From positions 1 to 64,000 of the forward strand of contig JAOTOL010001172.1 in the NCBI GenBank assembly GCA_034440575.1: a stretch of DNA of 64,000 bases, given 5' to 3'. The notes under the pieces were generated by a model. The model saw only the letters and a program-made list of their open reading frames with translations, searched no databases and was not told where the DNA came from. Source of the DNA: Imbricaverruca yamaguchii (Eukaryota; Arthropoda; Thecostraca; Neoverrucidae). Numbering within the stretch: position 1 is the stretch's first letter; every line of letters begins with the position of its first letter. Of this stretch, positions 1 through 14,099 are shown piece by piece. The translations under genes and the position numbers were made by a program.

Positions 1-33
1 TTTGTAATGTATTAAAACTTGTAAGCGGAGGTA

Positions 34-1600
34 CTACCACCTGCGTAAAACCACGCAACCATACTCTATAATGGGTAGAACCAATGATTTGTACAGTTGC
101 AAAAGTGTGTGAGCGATCGGATCCGAATGGTGTGGACGTAATGCAGCGAAATAAATTGAGTCTGTGGAAACATTTGGCCTGGACGTGTTTGATGTGTTGA
201 TGCATGGAGAAGCGGCTACGATCGAAAATAATGCCAAGAAATTTAAACGAATTTAATGAAAATGTATGTCAGTATTTCCGAGGTGAAGTGGTGTTTTCTG
301 GATGCGGGCTTGGAGGATTTGGCTGAATATCATGGTGGCAGATTTTGGAGGCGAGAATGTGAAACCGTATTTGATAGACCATTGGTGTATGTGGTCAAGT
401 GCGTTTTGGAGTCTAAATAGGCAATGTTCTTTATTTTAATCTGTACACCAAATTGCGCTGTCATCGGCGAAAAGAGATCGTGATATCAGAGGTGGAACAT
501 CGGTGAAAAATATCGTCAATGAGGATGTTTAATAAAATTGGTGATAAACAGCTTCCTTGTGGTAATCCATTTTTCGTGAAGTGTAAATTGGAAATCGCTG
601 ATCTGCACCGGAGATGGAAATTACGGGAACCAGTCAAAATCCTATCAAATAATATGCTAAATTCCCTCTGACGCCGATGTGAAGAAGTTTTGGAAATTAA
701 TGCGGGTTTGTGTACCGTGTCATATGCTTTGCTAATGTTCAAAAAATACTGCGATGGTGTGTTGATGTTTCTTATAGCCAAGGCGTATGTCTGTTTCTAA
801 TCGAATGAGGTGATCTATTGTGCTTTGTCCATGGCGAAAGCCGCATTGAATTGGAGATAAAAGAGAATGTGTTTCTAAATACCAGGTCAGTCTTTTTATA
901 ATCATACGTTCGAAAAAGTTTTCCTAGGCAACTGGTGAGGCGATGGGTCGAAAATTGTTAGGGTTGCTGTGATCTTTGCCAGGTTTTGGTATGGGAATGA
1001 TGGTGGCCTCCTTCCAAGATTCAGGAAACATGGACCTGACCATAATTAATTAAATTCTTGTAAGATGGAATGCTTGGTGTCGTCGGGTAAATGTCTGAAA
1101 AAGGAATAATGTAAATTATCTGGCCCTACTGAAGTATTACCGGCGGAAGAAATTGCTGTGTCTAGTTCTGAAAGTTGAAAAAGGGTAGTGTATGTTTCAG
1201 TGTTGTTCGAGTTGAATTGTCGCTAAATCGGTGTGAAAAGTATGTTGAGCATTTTGTAAAAATTCCGGTCTGTAATTGTTATCAGAGCTATTGTGGGCCA
1301 CAGTAACTGCTCATGTGTTTCCTATTGTCTGTGCGTCTGTAATTGTGGTGTTTTGAATTTTGAGGGCCGGGAGTGATTTAAATGGGGTGTGTCCAGACAA
1401 CCGTCGGAATAACTGCCAAATTTTGCTGAGAGGCGTTTCTGATGTGAGTTGTTGCGAAAATAAATTCCATGAACGACGCCTAGCCTCGCGAATGATGCGG
1501 CGGGGTTCGAGCTCGTTCCTGGTTTCGATGAAGTAAATTGTGTGAATCTGGATGTCTAAGATATTTTCTAAATGCTCGTTTTCTAACTGCGATGGCATGT
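34..1600 (-). mobile_element. Decayed LINE remnant (I/Jockey/R1-type)
   Basis: Three broken minus-strand stretches line up in the order of a non-LTR retrotransposon ORF2. At 1311-1598 is the pre-RT linker with an IREARRRSW-like motif and a TPLSKIWQLFRRLSG block. Near 1060-1180, between stops, a readable GPD block follows. At 461-781 is the reverse-transcriptase core with SKAYDTVHK and GLPQGSCLSPILLN. At 34-237 is a post-RT stretch ending in LYKSLVLPIIEYGC. Stops and frameshifts separate the blocks, so it is long dead. The motifs fit the I/Jockey/R1 group better than the CR1 elements at 28-39 kb. The 3' end lies off the left edge. Confidence 0.75.
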
Positions 1601-1740
1601 GCTACTTCGGGGCACCACCAAAGGTACTGGTGTTCTCTTTGTGAATGGTTTTGTGAGTGGAATAGTGATAGAAGCTGCTTCGAAAAGTGTTTTTGTAATG
1701 TGGTTGATGTTTTCGACGGAGAAATGTTAGTGTTGTAATT

Positions 1741-3228
1741 AATATTTGAAAGTTCCTGAAATGTTGCCGGCGGATGCGCATCCGCTACATACTCTCCGAT
1801 TTCGTTAATCTTTCAGGATATGATCTTTGTCGCTTGCACAAGAAAGGCAAACAACAATTATTCAGTAGGACGAGCAGTTCGATCCCAGAGGTCAAGAAAG
1901 ATCATTCGGGTCAAACATTAGATACCGCATAAAATTGAATGTTTCACTCGGCCGAATTATTCCAACGCCTAGATATCCACCGTCCATCAGAGATGCTTCA
2001 ATGTCACCTCCAATGTCACAGTTTGACCTCAGGCCACCAAAGTTGGTTTTACTCATGCACTATATCTATTTACTAGGTGCCGAATAAAATCATGATGACA
2101 CATTGGACATACCTGATTTGTGCAGGTGATAGTCTACACAGCACGTACATAGAGCACATCGATCAAAATCACCCATTATGGTCACGGATTTATCATCGTT
2201 CGCTAAACAGGCCCAAAATAGCAAAAATACCAAATTCTTGTGTACCCAATAATTAAAAAAAAAAATTATTTGGTACCACGAAATAACACCCAGGCATCGA
2301 GTACGGCTCATGGATGCAGCACATTCCAGAGTATGACCTACAATCTTATAGTTTGACCTGTGTTAGTGTTTTGACCGTGCACTGTTGCCATCTACAGGGC
2401 ACCGAATAATACCTTCCTAAATGTATTCATCGTATAAATAATCTCCCATCGAGCCTAATAATCTCCCATCGCGCCTAATAATCTCCAATCGCACAAGAAA
2501 GTAGCACTTCCAAGCATGTCACCTTTACGGTCACCATTTTACCTCAGGTCAACGAAGATATTAACATTACACCCTATGGGAAAATCACAGGAACCTAATA
2601 ACATTTTCCTGAATACATTTATCGGATGGATATTGGCGCCGAATAATCGTCCACCGAAACAAGGAAGCAGGACATCCGAGCATGTGACCTGCAAGGTCAG
2701 CGTTTGACCTCAGGTCAGGTTGGATGAAATTCAGAAAATAAATGTGGTCCACTGGGGTATCGCATGTGGGCCAAACGAAGCATTGAATGTAGACTATCTC
2801 AGTACATGTAGATAGTCATGCATGCACTATAAATACAAGGAGCAGCACACAGCGCAACCTGACCTCCATCGATGACGCAGTTCATCAGGTAGCGCTAGCA
2901 TCCCATTCAGTAACGCATTCAGAAAGTTTGAAAGTTTGACACAACCTTCACAGCCATGCCCGTACTTGCATCACCAAGCGACTTTTTCATACGACGAACC
3001 ATTTCGCTTTCAGAGGCGGAAAGTTCAGCAAGGTCAAATCTGAGGTACCATACCTTGCCGGAGAATTCACTTATTTGAATGATCCGAGCGCTAATGCCAC
3101 CGCAATCACAGTGGCGTGCAGCACATCAAGTCAACTGATCACTGGAAGTCACCATTTGACGCCAAGTCAACGAAGACTTTAACATTGCCTCCTATGGGAA
3201 GATAATGTACCGCATGTGGGTTATTAAA
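1741..3228. other. Non-coding stretch with diverged repeats
   Basis: No gene recognised. It holds diverged copies of a motif built around TGACCTCAGGTCA and CAACGAAGA, at about 2030, 2541, 2705 and 3153. It also holds the first copy of the direct repeat listed at 2744-2921. Confidence 0.5.
2744..2921 (+). repeat. Direct repeat, copy 1
   Basis: About 175 bp, clearly similar by eye to 3229-3396. Both run from GTGGTCC through CGCATGTGGGCCAAACGAAG and end at GCATTCA. The copies lie 485 bp apart and have diverged by substitutions and small indels. Confidence 0.75.
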
Positions 3229-3396
3229 GTGGTCCCCTAGTGTACCGCATGTGGGCCAAACGAAGAATTGAATGTAAACTATCTCAACACTGATGCACGC
3301 ACTATCACTACAAGAAGCAGCACACCGCGTAATCTGACCTCTATCGATGACGCATTTCATCAGGCAGCGATGGCATCCCTTTCAGAAAGGCATTCA
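3229..3396 (+). repeat. Direct repeat, copy 2
   Basis: Partner of 2744-2921. Its right end runs into the 18-bp target-site duplication of the small insertion at 3409-3460, so that insertion came later. Confidence 0.75.
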
Positions 3397-3408
3397 CCAA
3401 TATCCTCA

Positions 3409-3460
3409 TGTGTGATTGTTGGTTATAGGGCGCATCGACCATGGTTGGTCATTTAGCGCC
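3409..3460 (-). mobile_element. Hairpin-only SINE-like insertion with 18-bp TSD
   Basis: A 52-bp insert lies between perfect copies of CATTCACCAATATCCTCA (3391-3408 and 3461-3478). It contains a hairpin at 3428-3461 with outer stem GGGCGC/GCGCCC and inner stem GACCA/TGGTC. Read on the minus strand it resembles the 3' end of the tRNA-derived SINEs at 45, 52, 57 and 63 kb, ending in an AACCAAC-like tail. A near-identical insert is at 62951-63012. Confidence 0.8.
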
Positions 3461-3479
3461 CATTCACCAATATCCTCAA

Positions 3480-4600
3480 CTAGAGACTAATTTCCCCTTA
3501 TGGCAATTTCTGAACTCGCTCCTGCTTGGTAGGGTCTTTTCCTTCGAAGGGGAGTCTCTGGCCAAACAAATATGTGTTTATCTGTCTGTTCTTCTCGGAG
3601 GGGCGTTTCTGACGAAAAATATTGAGGCTCGCTCGAGCCTTCTCGGGTTCTCCGGCTGGGAAAGGCCGCTCCTCCGACCTTTTCTCGACCGGATGAGCGG
3701 CCACATTCCATAGGAGGGAGGCACATTCCCCAGTCACCCCCCACCACTGTCCCCCCCTCTGCCCCGCATCGCACCGCGCGGTCTTGTTCGCTGCTGCGGT
3801 TTTTCCCGGACACCTGTCGACGCGCGATTGTGCGTTTGGGGTTGGTTTCCACACGACCGTTGGTCTGCGCGTCGCCAATCCCACCCGATTGGTCCGGGCC
3901 AAGGGACGGTGGACTCAACCCGCCTTTTTGGAGATGAGCGACCCCCGACCCCCCCCCGCGTTTCGGGCTGATTCAGGGACGACCGCGGCCGCTGGCGCCT
4001 GTGCCATTTCCGGTCGAATATTATCACGCCCGTTTTGTTCGTTGACGCCCTGAGCGTAGGTTGGCTCAATCACGAGCGGTCCTCCTGGAAGCCCCATTTC
4101 TCCGTCAGCAGCTCGGAGACCAGAAGCCGTTCCAACCATTCCAACTGCTCCTGTGGATGCACTCAGGACTAGGCACAACACGGTATGCTCCACACGTTCG
4201 CAAGCTCTTAAAGATCATTCCTTCAACGGCTGCCGCTGGCATGGGCAGCATTATCGCTGTCATCAGAGGAAGCTTCTCTGGACCAACTAACCACTGCAGC
4301 TGAAATATGCTTGGAAGCTACGGCTTCAGGCCTGGTGTCGGCAATGACAGCGGGATAATCAGCAGCGCAGACAGTGGCCACACTATATGGTATGGTCGAG
4401 ACGTCAAAGACGGCGGTCAGTCGCGTGGAAACCACCTTGGGCGGCAGGTCAAGTGAACTGGCGGACGTCACTAGTTCCAGAGTCGTCGACGGGACCATCG
4501 GCGGGACAATCGGGGTTTCCGCCCAATGCAGCCCGCAGTTTTATGCTTTTTGCTGCATGCCATTGCCACTTCATATTGGGGGTGGGGTATTTTCACTATT
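3480..4600. other. GC-rich patch, no recognised gene
   Basis: GC-rich and rich in CpG, with overlapping open frames of 70-143 codons on both strands. None shows a known domain and no start and splice pair stands out. An exon of an unknown gene or a CpG-island-like regulatory region are both possible. Confidence 0.3.
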
Positions 4601-5218
4601 GGAGGGGCAAAATTTAACAATGAGGGACACATGCCCATCCAGAAGTATACAGAACAACACCCTTGCCTGAAGGTACCTTGAAGGTACATTCGCGGTGTCG
4701 TCATTCCGAATATATGGCACCCCTCAAAACAATTACTGCCATGACCATTCCTGGTTATGTCACTGCTGGATGAGCCCATCTTCCATGGAATAACGATTTC
4801 AGCTGGTCTGGAAAAAAAAACACCTGGTATCCGAAACCATCTTCCTCATGAAAACGAGTTTACATACTGGAAAATATTTCAAAGCGCTCTAGTGTTATTC
4901 TCCCATGAGTTCGTTTGAAAGCTACACCTTGATTTTTTTTTTGTGGGGGGGGGGCAAGATTCTGTCTGAATCTGGATGAGCCATATAAGTTGGGTACCTA
5001 CGTTTTCCATTTCAGTGTGATTGCATTTCCTAACATAAATAAGTTAACCTTTCATAAAATCTAGTCCAGTGCGAGTTCGAAGATATGGGCTTATAGAGCA
5101 GCCAACTCCTCACTTGGCCGTGAAAATGTCAGAAAGCTCCGTCCCTGTCGAATCACTTGAAGTCCTCCCTGGTCCGAGAGAGTTCCCACGCACCTGCTTG
5201 CAACTGTAGGGAGGCGAA

Positions 5219-5226
5219 TGACGTCA
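5219..5226. promoter_or_regulatory. CRE-like palindrome upstream of alpha-tubulin
   Basis: Perfect TGACGTCA, about 370 bp upstream of the inferred transcription start. This is the canonical CREB/ATF site. A second perfect copy lies in intron 1 at 6417-6424. Confidence 0.4.
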
Positions 5227-5530
5227 CTGGCTGGTGCCCAGCTGGGAGCGCGATATCACCGGGAGAAAGGTAACTCTGACGGTAAGGTTCTGGCTGTCAC
5301 GCCGCCGCCCGGCTGGTCACGAGATCATCTATGAGCCGGTGTGTCGCGTTCGCACCCCTTGCTGTTCCCCGCCCACAGCAGCCACTATCCGCAGGTGCCT
5401 CCGCCTCACGTGGGCGGCTGGTGCTGGCGGAATAAGGCGATGCTGGCGCCGGGCGGCCAGCGCCCTACCCCCATCCCCACCGGCGGGCGCCGCGCCGCCG
5501 CCCGACCTCTGCCACGTTTGCAGCCGTCGA

Positions 5531-5592
5531 CCAATCAACGAGCGGTGACGCCCAACTCTATAAAGGAGGCCCCGCGCTGCAAGGGCGCAGTC
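5531..5592 (+). promoter_or_regulatory. Core promoter of alpha-tubulin
   Basis: CCAATCA is at 5531-5537, a TATAAA box at 5559-5564, and an initiator-like CAGTC at 5588-5592 about 30 bp downstream of the TATA. The surrounding 5230-5560 is GC- and CpG-rich. The implied 5' UTR is about 107 nt, ending at the ATG at 5696. Confidence 0.75.
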
Positions 5593-5695
5593 GTATTTGA
5601 AAGTGACGGTCCTTGGTTGGGTTACTGGCTTACCGGCTCCGTAACACAGCCCGTGTGTCATTTTCTCAACCAAGAAAAGGTCAACCAACTTCATC

Positions 5696-8784
<3,089 letters not shown>

Positions 8785-9220
8785 GCCGTCGCCTGGCACC
8801 ACTTGCAAGATCGTAACTGTCTCTAGTTAAACTACCCTGTCCTGAAATTCTTCCGAACTGGAACTAATTACCGATAAATACACGGTTGGCAACAGATGCA
8901 GTGTTTTTGACAGTACCCGGATTCGGTCCGGATGGAAGGAACCGACCGCTCGGAAGTTAACTAAATACGGGTGGAACTGGTCTATGAACTCTATACATAA
9001 TGAAGGCGACATTTCAACCTTGATATAATGCAATATAATGGATGGTGTACTTCTGGTAGGGGGCTGCATAACCGGTGTCGGTTAATGTGCCTTTAAACCC
9101 AGCAATCAAACGTCTGCCTTTGGAAAACCTACGTGTTTTCAGTTTTATGGATTGATTGCGGGTTTTCCCGCCCCAAAGTAAACTAATCCACTGCTGCAAC
9201 CCGATGCATGTTAACCAGGA
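8785..9220 (+). other. Alpha-tubulin 3' UTR and downstream flank
   Basis: No canonical AATAAA or ATTAAA was seen. GATAAA at 8872-8877 is the nearest variant signal, about 90 nt after the stop. No gene recognised up to the minisatellite at 9222. Confidence 0.35.
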
Positions 9221-9221
9221 C

Positions 9222-9995
9222 AGCGTATCATAACCTCCACAGTTCATAACCTCCACAGGTCACAACCTCCACAAATTCAACACATCGCAGCGGTCGTAAC
9301 CTCCACAGGTCATAACCTCCACAAGTACGCAGCGGTCATAACCTCCACAGGTCGTAACCTCCACAAGCCCGCAGCGGTCATAACCTCCACAGGTCGTAAC
9401 CTCCACAACTCCGAAGCGGTCATAACCTCCACAGGTCATAACCTCCACAGGTCGTAATCCCCACAGGTTGCAACCTCCACAAGTACGAAGCGGTCATAAC
9501 CTCCACAACTCAGCAGCGGTCGTAACCTCCACAGGTTGCAACCTCCACAGATTCAAGAACTTTTTTAATTTTCTAGAAGCATCACTTCAGATAGCTATCG
9601 CTAGGTAGCAGCACGGTCTACGTATTACACTAATGAGATTGAATGCTGAATCATAGGTAACAATATTTCTCGCCAGATGGCAGGATGATACAATTGAGTA
9701 CGTGGTCTTTGCGTGCAGCTGTCCTATTGTTCGAGAGCTCGGTAGCCCGCGCATCGACGCGTGGGAAAGTAATGCGTTGCGCAGTGGCCGATGATCGTAT
9801 AACATTCACACGATTTTCGCCTGCAATGCGTCGACCCGTGGGAAAATAATGCGACACGCAGTGGCGGATGATGGCAAGACATTTGCATGTTATCCGTCTG
9901 CAATATGCCATGCAATGACCAGGCCATGAAATGCAACGATGCCTTTTCATGGCCTGGTCAGGCATGAAAAGGCATCGTTGGTCAGGAACGTCCCC
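9222..9995 (-). mobile_element. Dispersed repeat with 16-bp minisatellite, copy 1
   Basis: On the minus strand this holds a subrepeated region (GCCACTGCG...TTTCCCACG twice near 9740-9860), then about 140 bp of unique sequence. It ends in a tandem array of TGTGGAGGTTAYGACC (9222-9553), some units extended by about 10 bp. The array stops at GTTATGATACG. An inverted second copy at about 22920-23535 has the same order and stops at the same GATACG. That makes it a mobile family, not a local satellite. Short tandem repeats at one end are known in Helentron-associated elements; assignment to that class is unproven. Confidence 0.65.
9916..9980. repeat. Two overlapping alternative hairpins
   Basis: Hairpin A has 16-bp perfect arms, 9916-9931 with 9945-9960. 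Hairpin B has 18-bp perfect arms, 9934-9951 with 9963-9980. They share 9945-9951, so only one can form at a time. Confidence 0.85.
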
Positions 9996-9999
9996 AAAA

Positions 10000-11200
10000 G
10001 TGAGTGGGCCAGGGTGAACAGCAGGGACGCATCAAGGAATTTCGCAAAATACCATGGTTGAGCACATTTGGGTCGATAACCCGATAATCTTAATTGTAAA
10101 CACACAACTTTTACCACTAGGATGGGGACCGCTAAAGAACATCCGTTGTTCACTGATGTTCATGGGGAGAAAGAATAGACCGCCAGTTCAACTTATCCCG
10201 TAAACGAACATTTTGAAATGGCCAAAAGCTGCAGGGGGTCATTATGAGTTCACCGATCTATGCTTTTGCACAATTCAGATTGTTGTTCATTGAGTTGAGT
10301 TTTTCCCCTTAGACATTCTTCACACGTTCATATTTTCATGGCATGTTACTTGAATGTGAAGGTGAGAAAGGGTTTGATTTGATTAAGATTGCCAGATATT
10401 GCCATACTTAGTACTTATTGGCCCACAGACGTTTCTGAGGCAGTGTTCACCTTACAAGTTTGCACTGGCTGCTAGTAAGAACGAAACCTACTTGCTGGCC
10501 GATGAAGAAATTATCATGATTATTGTTGGAGATGATGAGAAAAGGAAAGACGGGTGATCGCTGGTTGAAGATGCTTTGATCCGGTTTGTGGGAGGCCATG
10601 ATTTGCAAGCTGACAGAATGGGGAAAAGAAAAGCTCTATAAATAATAACATATGGTATTGTGTTCGTCCTCAGGGCCTCATCAGTCACCTCAAACATTTG
10701 TGCAGTGCACATCGTGCACTTTATAATATTTGTCACTTGAAAGGAAATGCTAGAACTGCATCACGTAACACCCGGCTGAAGCGGAATGAAAGCGCATATG
10801 TTGAGGACCAACAAAGCAGTGCAAAACAGCTGATAGGTGACAACACACGACACCTCATAAAGTCATAACGTGTTCAGACTTAGGGCCGCAAGGGCCCATC
10901 CTGAATTCACTTCGATGACTCTCCTTCCCACGTTTTCTAGTGGCTAATAAATCCGGATAACCGCTTAGCTTTGACGCACCTCATTTCTGATTAAATAACA
11001 ACGCTTCCAGATTGGGTACCGAACTGAGAGTCCAGTTAGGTGTTCTTTTTAACCTTTCCGATTTTCTTTGTCTTCGGATGTGTTTTAAGGCACCAGCAAT
11101 TTTTTTGCTTGGGGCTCGACACGTTGCGAGCAATTTATGCGATACCGGCTTTTTAAACAAAAGTAAAGTTTTGTTACTTATTTTTGTGTACCGACGATAA
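10000..11200. other. No gene recognised
   Basis: AT-rich sequence with only short chance open frames on both strands. No repeat or domain recognised. Confidence 0.5.
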
Positions 11201-11209
11201 TTTGTAAGC

Positions 11210-12590
11210 ATCGGTGCGTTTTCGTGGGCCCCGCAGTGTTCATTTAGTGCACTGTCTTTTCATTCCTTTTCTAGGACCATGTCGATTTTTTAGGGACCTA
11301 GCCTGTTTTTGAGGCCCTATGCTGTATCAAACCCCGCTGTGCTTTGAGGGACCGTTGTGTCTTGATTTTTAGCTCCGGTGTGTATACTTAGAGCAGCAGA
11401 ATGTCTTAAGGCAATGCCGTTTTATTCCAGACTCGGAAAGCTTTGAAGCGCTCGGTGCATTTTCGTACTCAAGTTATGCTCTTTGAGTCCCGCTGTGGTT
11501 TTTCCTCATGTTTGTGGGACTTCGGCACAATATTAAGGGCCCGGTATAATTTCTTTGGATCCGGTCTCGACGTTTCTGGCCCAGTGGCGTGGTTCCGGGA
11601 GAATCGGACGTCACTTTTCTGGGCTTGGCAGTTTTTAGTGACTGATTCTGAATTATGTAAAGTCCCAGCCAAGGCCTGATTTTTCAGGCCCTCGGCGACA
11701 TTTCTGTGTTTTTATGTCCCGCCGGGATTTGTCGAGCTCCGGAATGATTTTCGGTGTCGTATGCGATTTGTTAAGGCATCTCGTAGTATGTTTGGACTAA
11801 GGGGTTATTTTTCTGGTCGGAACATTTATTTTTCGGTACCTCCCTTTATTTTTTAGGGTTCTGGCTTGATTCTTGTCGGGTTGCGTTGTGACTTTGGGAC
11901 CACGCTGTGCTTATTTGGGGACATCAACGCCAATTTTTGTGAGCCCCGAGGGAATTATTGATGCCTCGGCCAGAACTTACGCGACTACCGACGGGAATTT
12001 TGGGTCCCATGCGCGACATTTGGTGGTGGTGGTGTTGGCGCCAGTTCACAGGTCGCGTTGTGCTAATCCGACCCCAGGCCCAGACTAATTTTAACGTTCC
12101 CCGGCGCAAATGTTAGAGCCCGAAGCAAGTTTTTTGGTGTCCGCTGTATTTATTTAAAACCCTTAATTATGGGGGCCCGAAGCGAATGTATCTTGCCCTA
12201 GAACTTTTGTTGTGGACCCAGGCGCGATTCTTGGGTTCTTCGGAGCCCGCCTTGCTAGGACGGAGGGAGATTTTCCTCTTTAGCATGTCATTGCGGCTGC
12301 TCAACGAGTTTTTTTTCCAGCGGATGGCACCATTCAGAGTAGAAAGGCCCTCAGGATAATTTCCTTTCGTGACCTCTTCTGAATTGTCCGGTACTCGGGT
12401 GAACTCGATAGAATCCCTTTGTGATTTATTGGGATCGACTTCTATTTTTGTAAGCCTCCTGCGCGATATTTGTGAGCCCCGGTGCGATTCTTCGGGCTCC
12501 TGGTGCATTTTTTCCGTGCTCCAACGCACTTCCTTCCGGGGCCCGCCATCTGTTTGGGGTCTTTGACGCAATTTTTGTGCCATTCCCGCA
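11210..12590 (+). repeat. Degenerate tandem repeat, period about 21 bp
   Basis: About 1.4 kb in which T-rich and GGGCCCCGGTGCG-like blocks alternate at roughly 21-22 bp. It is clearest at 12440-12560, where ATTTTTGTAAGCC, ATATTTGTGAGCC, ATTCTTCGGGCTC and TTTTTTCCGTGCTC follow each other. Heavy divergence implies an old array. Confidence 0.55.
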
Positions 12591-13084
12591 CTTGAAGTTG
12601 ATGTAGTAAGGTGTAGACTTCATTATTGTACCTATGCTACCATAATACATTATGGAAATAAGTATTTTATGGGCTACACCCAAGGTTAGTCATACTTAGT
12701 ATCGTGCCGTATATTGGCTTGTGGGTGATATAATGCGGAGATGTGTTGAGGTTCGCATGATGTTTCATATTTCGTTCGATGGTACCTCTGGGTGACAGGG
12801 TTCAAATGAAGTCTGCCCATTTACGTCCGATGTCACCGCTAGGTCGTCACTCTGACCTTAGATGAACCCTCTATAACCTACCACTCCTTCGACTTCAGAT
12901 GCCCGCTCTTCTACTTTAGACAGTCCCGAGTCACGATGCTGCCCCGAATAGCAAGATTGAATCACTGAATGAAATAGTGCATTGTATGAAATTAACTTTT
13001 TAAGAATTGCATTCTATTTTGGCCAGGTGCAGACCCAGACATTGTCACACGTCGGCCATGTCCGAAGGACACCACTTCGAAAAT

Positions 13085-13395
<311 letters not shown>

Positions 13396-13562
13396 AGAAA
13401 GAAAGAGAGATACAGAGATGCAGAGAGGCTTAGATACAAATATGTATGCAGAGATACAGATGTGCAGAGATCAAGAGATACAGGGATCAAGAGATGCAGA
13501 TATCAAGAGATATAGAGATCAAGAGATATAGAGATCAAGAGATACAAAGATCAAGAGATGAA
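13396..13562 (+). repeat. Imperfect AGAGATCAAGAGATA repeats
   Basis: Short repeats built on AGAGAT(C/A)AAGAGATA that grow out of the preceding AG tract. Confidence 0.8.
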
Positions 13563-13621
13563 AAGAGTGATGGAGAAGGGAGAGAGGGAGAAGAATATAT
13601 GGATATAGATATAAATGTATT

Positions 13622-13643
13622 TATATGCATATATATGCATATA

Positions 13644-13711
<68 letters not shown>
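13622..13711. repeat. (AT)n microsatellite
   Basis: About 90 bp, with ATATATGC interruptions at the left and pure AT at the right. Confidence 0.95.
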
Positions 13712-13712
<1 letters not shown>

Positions 13713-13967
13713 GTAGGTGAAGACATGGACCTGTATTTCGATATAAATGTATAGATTAGGTATATGTCGCGCCTTCAGTTGTTCTTGTGCCTTGTGTTCG
13801 CCGACGTTAAATTCACGATAGTTTTGCAGGACTCGCAAGCGTTTGTTTCAGCGCTGGACGCCCGGCAGCCATCCCAGAGACTCGTGTTTCGCGACGTCAC
13901 CCCTCGCCGAAGAGCGGATAGCTAGTGATCATAGTCACTTCTAGTGATCAAGCCACCTCCTGCCACA

Positions 13968-14050
13968 AACACACAAATGCACATACACACAAATACACAC
14001 ACACATACATACACACATACCTACACACACACATACACACACACATTTAC
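13968..14050 (+). repeat. (AC)n microsatellite
   Basis: Imperfect ACAC tract with ACATAC interruptions. Confidence 0.9.
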
Positions 14051-14099
14051 ACTCACGCTGCATATTACTAGGTGTCGAGCTCGGCTGTGCAGTGTGAAA

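Noticed and set aside
3487..3918. 143-codon minus-strand frame in the GC-rich patch
   Set aside because: No recognisable domain, several competing frames and no splice or poly(A) support. Kept only as an unexplained GC-rich region.
9222..9553. Regularly repeated 16-bp units resembling a CRISPR array
   Set aside because: Units are directly tandem or have similar 10-bp extensions, not unique spacers, and the DNA is eukaryotic.
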